Source of the DNA: Planctomycetota bacterium
GTDB taxonomy: Bacteria > Planctomycetota > Planctomycetia > Gemmatales > Gemmataceae
Reading direction: 5' to 3'
DNA: 14,815 nucleotides
NCBI GenBank assembly: GCA_018970845.1
Contig: JAGWVO010000047.1
Location: forward strand, 1-14,815
In this document: one piece after another, positions 13,167-14,815 of the stretch
Position numbering within the stretch: position 1 is the stretch's first letter
How the letters are laid out: every line of letters begins with the position of its first letter
Program-made: the position numbers and the translations under genes
Notes under the pieces: generated by a model
What the model was told of the DNA's origin: nothing
Databases searched by the model: none
What the model saw: the letters and a program-made list of their open reading frames with translations, nothing else

Positions 13167-13286
13167 ATGGCCCTTGCTGGAAAAATCGACGACGAAATCA
13201 AAAAAACGGCTCAAGGATCGACGGTTTTCCAACCGGGCCGCAAGCGCATGGAAGAGTTTCCTGTTCCGCTACGGAACGGGAGGTGA
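13167..13286 (+). CDS. Possible 39-residue small ORF
   Basis: An open frame from ATG 13167 encodes a 39-residue charged peptide beginning MALAGKIDDEIKKTAQG. Its stop codon lies within the Shine-Dalgarno of the lipoprotein gene (GGGAGGTGA, 13278-13286), an arrangement that would suit translational coupling. However, no clear ribosome binding site precedes it, no family is recognised, and an overlapping GTG-started frame is also open. The stretch 13180-13230 is richer in A and T than its surroundings, so it may simply be an untranslated leader. Confidence 0.2.
   Translation: MALAGKIDDEIKKTAQGSTVFQPGRKRMEEFPVPLRNGR
13279..13286 (+). promoter_or_regulatory. Strong ribosome binding site of the lipoprotein gene
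   Basis: GGAGGTGA, a near-full anti-16S match, with its GGAGG core 6 nt before ATG 13290. It is the best Shine-Dalgarno in the window and supports the short gene that follows. Confidence 0.75.
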
Positions 13287-13289
13287 TTC

Positions 13290-13508
13290 ATGTCGCGCGC
13301 GTGGTGGCTGGGGCTTGTTCTCGTGGTCCCCGCATGCAAGACCACCCAGGGGCCGACGCCCGTGGCGGTGGCGCCCAAGCCGGATCCGCTTTTGGCCAGC
13401 GGCGGCTCATTGCATGACCCAAGCCGGGCCCAGGCTTATCGTTCTGGCGGCGCCAACCCGAGCGGCACGGCCACGGCGATGAACACGGCGCCGGCAACGG
13501 GCGAGTAA
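13290..13508 (+). CDS. Small putative lipoprotein
   Basis: No family was recognised for this 72-residue protein. It opens with a short signal peptide (MSRAWWLGLVLVVPAC) whose VPAC at 13-16 fits a lipobox with Cys16 as the lipidated residue; Pro at -2 is unusual but plausible. The mature part is low in complexity, rich in Pro, Ala, Gly and Ser (KPDPLLASGG, HDPSRAQAYRSGG). A near-perfect Shine-Dalgarno precedes the ATG, which supports real expression. It follows the NifU-like gene by about 145 nt on the same strand, so it may be the last gene of the ribF transcript. It is then followed by a palindromic intergenic stretch. Confidence 0.65.
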   Translation: MSRAWWLGLVLVVPACKTTQGPTPVAVAPKPDPLLASGGSLHDPSRAQAYRSGGANPSGTATAMNTAPATGE

Positions 13509-13535
13509 AGCGTCAGCGCACAATTTCCGTGCAAG

Positions 13536-13605
13536 CATCCGGCGTCAGCCGGATGAGGTGATACAGAAACCCATGGGGCTTACGCCCGACGCTCGCCGCC
13601 CGCCA
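13536..13605. repeat. Intergenic palindromic element
   Basis: A perfect 8-bp stem with a 4-nt loop (CATCCGGC GTCA GCCGGATG, 13536-13555) is followed by a GGGGCTTACGCCC-type imperfect palindrome (about 13575-13587). It lies between convergent genes. There is no T-tract on the plus strand close to the stem, so it is not a classical terminator in that direction. The motif resembles dispersed repeats I associate with planctomycete intergenic DNA, but only one copy is in this window. Confidence 0.35.
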
Positions 13606-13609
13606 TTTT

Positions 13610-14815
13610 TCACTTCAGCGACGCCAGGTACTCCATCAAGTCGAGGAACTCGACGGGAGCCATGGTGCCCGCCAGGCCCTCGGGCATGCTGCTCTGCTTC
13701 AGAAGTTCGCGAGCCTCGATGTCGGCCACCTTGATGGTGCGCTTTTCCTTGCCGTCGAACAGCACCACTTCCTTCGGCGAGTCGGAAACCACCAGGCCGG
13801 AGAAAATCTTGCCATCGGCCGTGGCGATGCGGGTGGAAAGGTACTTCTTGTCCACCTCGGCGTTGGGGTCGATCACCGACTCAACCAGCTTGTAGCGGTC
13901 CTTCAGTCGGGTCGCGACTTGGTGCAGGTTCGGCCCGAACTCGTTGCCCTCGCCGTTGCCCACCTTGTGGCAGGCGGTGCAGGCGCGCACGAAGACCTCG
14001 CGGCCCTTGTTGGTGTTTCCCTTCATCGCGGTGAGCGCGGTCATGGCCTTGTTGCGGGTTTCCTTGGAGGTATCCTCCTGGCTGAGCAGCGTGCGCAGGA
14101 AGGGCACCGCGGCGTTGCCCGCCTTGGACGAGGCGAGGATGTCGCCAAGAACCTTCTGGCCGGCGGCGTTGCCCTTGGCGATTTTTCCGGAGAGGAATTC
14201 CCCGCGCCAGACATTCTCGTTGGCGGCGAGGGCGCTTTCCACGGTGTACTTCAGCCACTTGTCCATCGGCTTGGCGGCGATTTCCAAGACCGCCGCGGCC
14301 GCCTCGGAACTCGGGTAAAGGCTGAGCGCCCGCGCCGCCTCGAGCCGGACGCGTTCATTCTCATCCGCCGCGGCGGCCTTGAACCAAGCCAGCGCCTCGG
14401 GGAAATGGTCGCGTTGGTCCGAAAGCACCCGAACCGCAGCCGCACGCGCCTGGGGAGCCTTGGCCGCCAGAAGTTCCTTGAGGAGCTTGGCGTCAATGGC
14501 ATGGTGGCCCGCGAGAACCCACATGGCCTCGCAGCGGAGCCTGTCATGCTCCTTGTCATCGGCCTTCAGGCCCGCGAGCCATTTCTCAACCGCCGGCTTC
14601 ACCTCATCGAGGCTCCTGTCGTGCAGTTCTCGGCGGGCGCGGTAGCGGGTGCGCCATTCCGGCTCGCGGAGCTGCTCGAGGATCTCGGCCGCAGGCTTGC
14701 CAAACTGGGTGACCGGCTTCAACAGCGGGCGATCCTTGGCGACAAGTCGGTAGACGCGGCCGCGGGCGTGGTCGCGGTTGGGATCGCGTTGGCTGTACTG
14801 CATGTGGCCGATGAG
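13610..14815 (-). CDS. PVC-type CxxCH heme protein, C-terminal part
   Basis: The 5' part lies beyond the right edge; 401 C-terminal residues are visible. The frame is open to 14815 and begins LIGHMQYSQRDPNRDHARGRVYRL, a stretch typical of the end of the beta-propeller domain in PVC membrane-bound dehydrogenase-like proteins, so the internal ATG at 14803 is not the start. Alpha-helical HEAT-like repeats follow (WRTRYRARRELHD; DRLRCEAMWVLAGH; ENERVRLEAARAL). Then comes the Pirellula/Verrucomicrobium-type heme domain: CTACHK (codons at 13963-13980), GPNLHQVATRL, SVIDPNAEVDKKY, and SSMPEGLAG with a likely axial Met, ending in FLDLMEYLASLK. These proteins are exported and thought to take part in sugar or alcohol oxidation; the substrate is unknown. 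It converges on the small lipoprotein gene, with about 100 nt between stop codons. Confidence 0.92.
   Translation of the reverse strand, partial: LIGHMQYSQRDPNRDHARGRVYRLVAKDRPLLKPVTQFGKPAAEILEQLREPEWRTRYRARRELHDRSLDEVKPAVEKWLAGLKADDKEHDRLRCEAMWVLAGHHAIDAKLLKELLAAKAPQARAAAVRVLSDQRDHFPEALAWFKAAAADENERVRLEAARALSLYPSSEAAAAVLEIAAKPMDKWLKYTVESALAANENVWRGEFLSGKIAKGNAAGQKVLGDILASSKAGNAAVPFLRTLLSQEDTSKETRNKAMTALTAMKGNTNKGREVFVRACTACHKVGNGEGNEFGPNLHQVATRLKDRYKLVESVIDPNAEVDKKYLSTRIATADGKIFSGLVVSDSPKEVVLFDGKEKRTIKVADIEARELLKQSSMPEGLAGTMAPVEFLDLMEYLASLK

Overview
The window looks like a chromosomal segment from a high-G+C planctomycete, probably of the Gemmata/Isosphaera kind. I base this on a DUF1559 pseudopilin-like protein with an H-X9-DG C-terminus, the C-terminal part of a PVC-type CxxCH heme protein with HEAT-like repeats, a small Sm-like protein of a type I associate with planctomycetes, a type A RNase P RNA, and long palindromic intergenic elements. 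No phage, IS, tRNA, rRNA or CRISPR sequence is visible. Lineage and family names come from reading motifs, not from a database search.

Left part (51-4474, minus strand): a str-type operon reads rpsL (S12), rpsG (S7), fusA (EF-G), then a glycerol dehydrogenase-like gene where tuf often sits. A terminator-like hairpin lies between rpsG and fusA, and a very long palindromic hairpin with a T-tract closes the region at 51-148. S12 carries Arg at position 88, where most bacteria have Lys; this substitution is linked to streptomycin resistance.

Middle (4558-7727): a membrane-anchored protein diverges from rpsL and combines tandem helix-hairpin-helix motifs, a Pro/Ala linker, a TerB-like domain and a possible degenerate J-like tail. 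It converges on a small Sm-like (LSm) gene. That gene is divergent from an RNase D whose third catalytic acid is Glu instead of Asp.

Accessory cluster (7760-11542, plus strand): a short Cys-rich exported protein, a DUF1559 pseudopilin-like protein, a Cys-motif beta-propeller (CPCC, CPHDGP, terminal CC) and a cytochrome c-thioredoxin fusion are tightly packed, the last two overlapping. This is the best candidate for an undescribed system: an envelope redox or metal-handling module. Its last gene runs about 54 nt into the 3' end of the oppositely oriented RNase P RNA gene.

Right part (11489-14815): rnpB (minus) and ribF (plus) diverge from a 41-bp spacer whose -10 boxes are only 14 bp apart. 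ribF overlaps a small NifU-like gene, followed by a possible tiny ORF and a small lipoprotein gene. After an intergenic palindrome, the window ends in the minus-strand PVC-type heme protein, whose 5' part lies outside.
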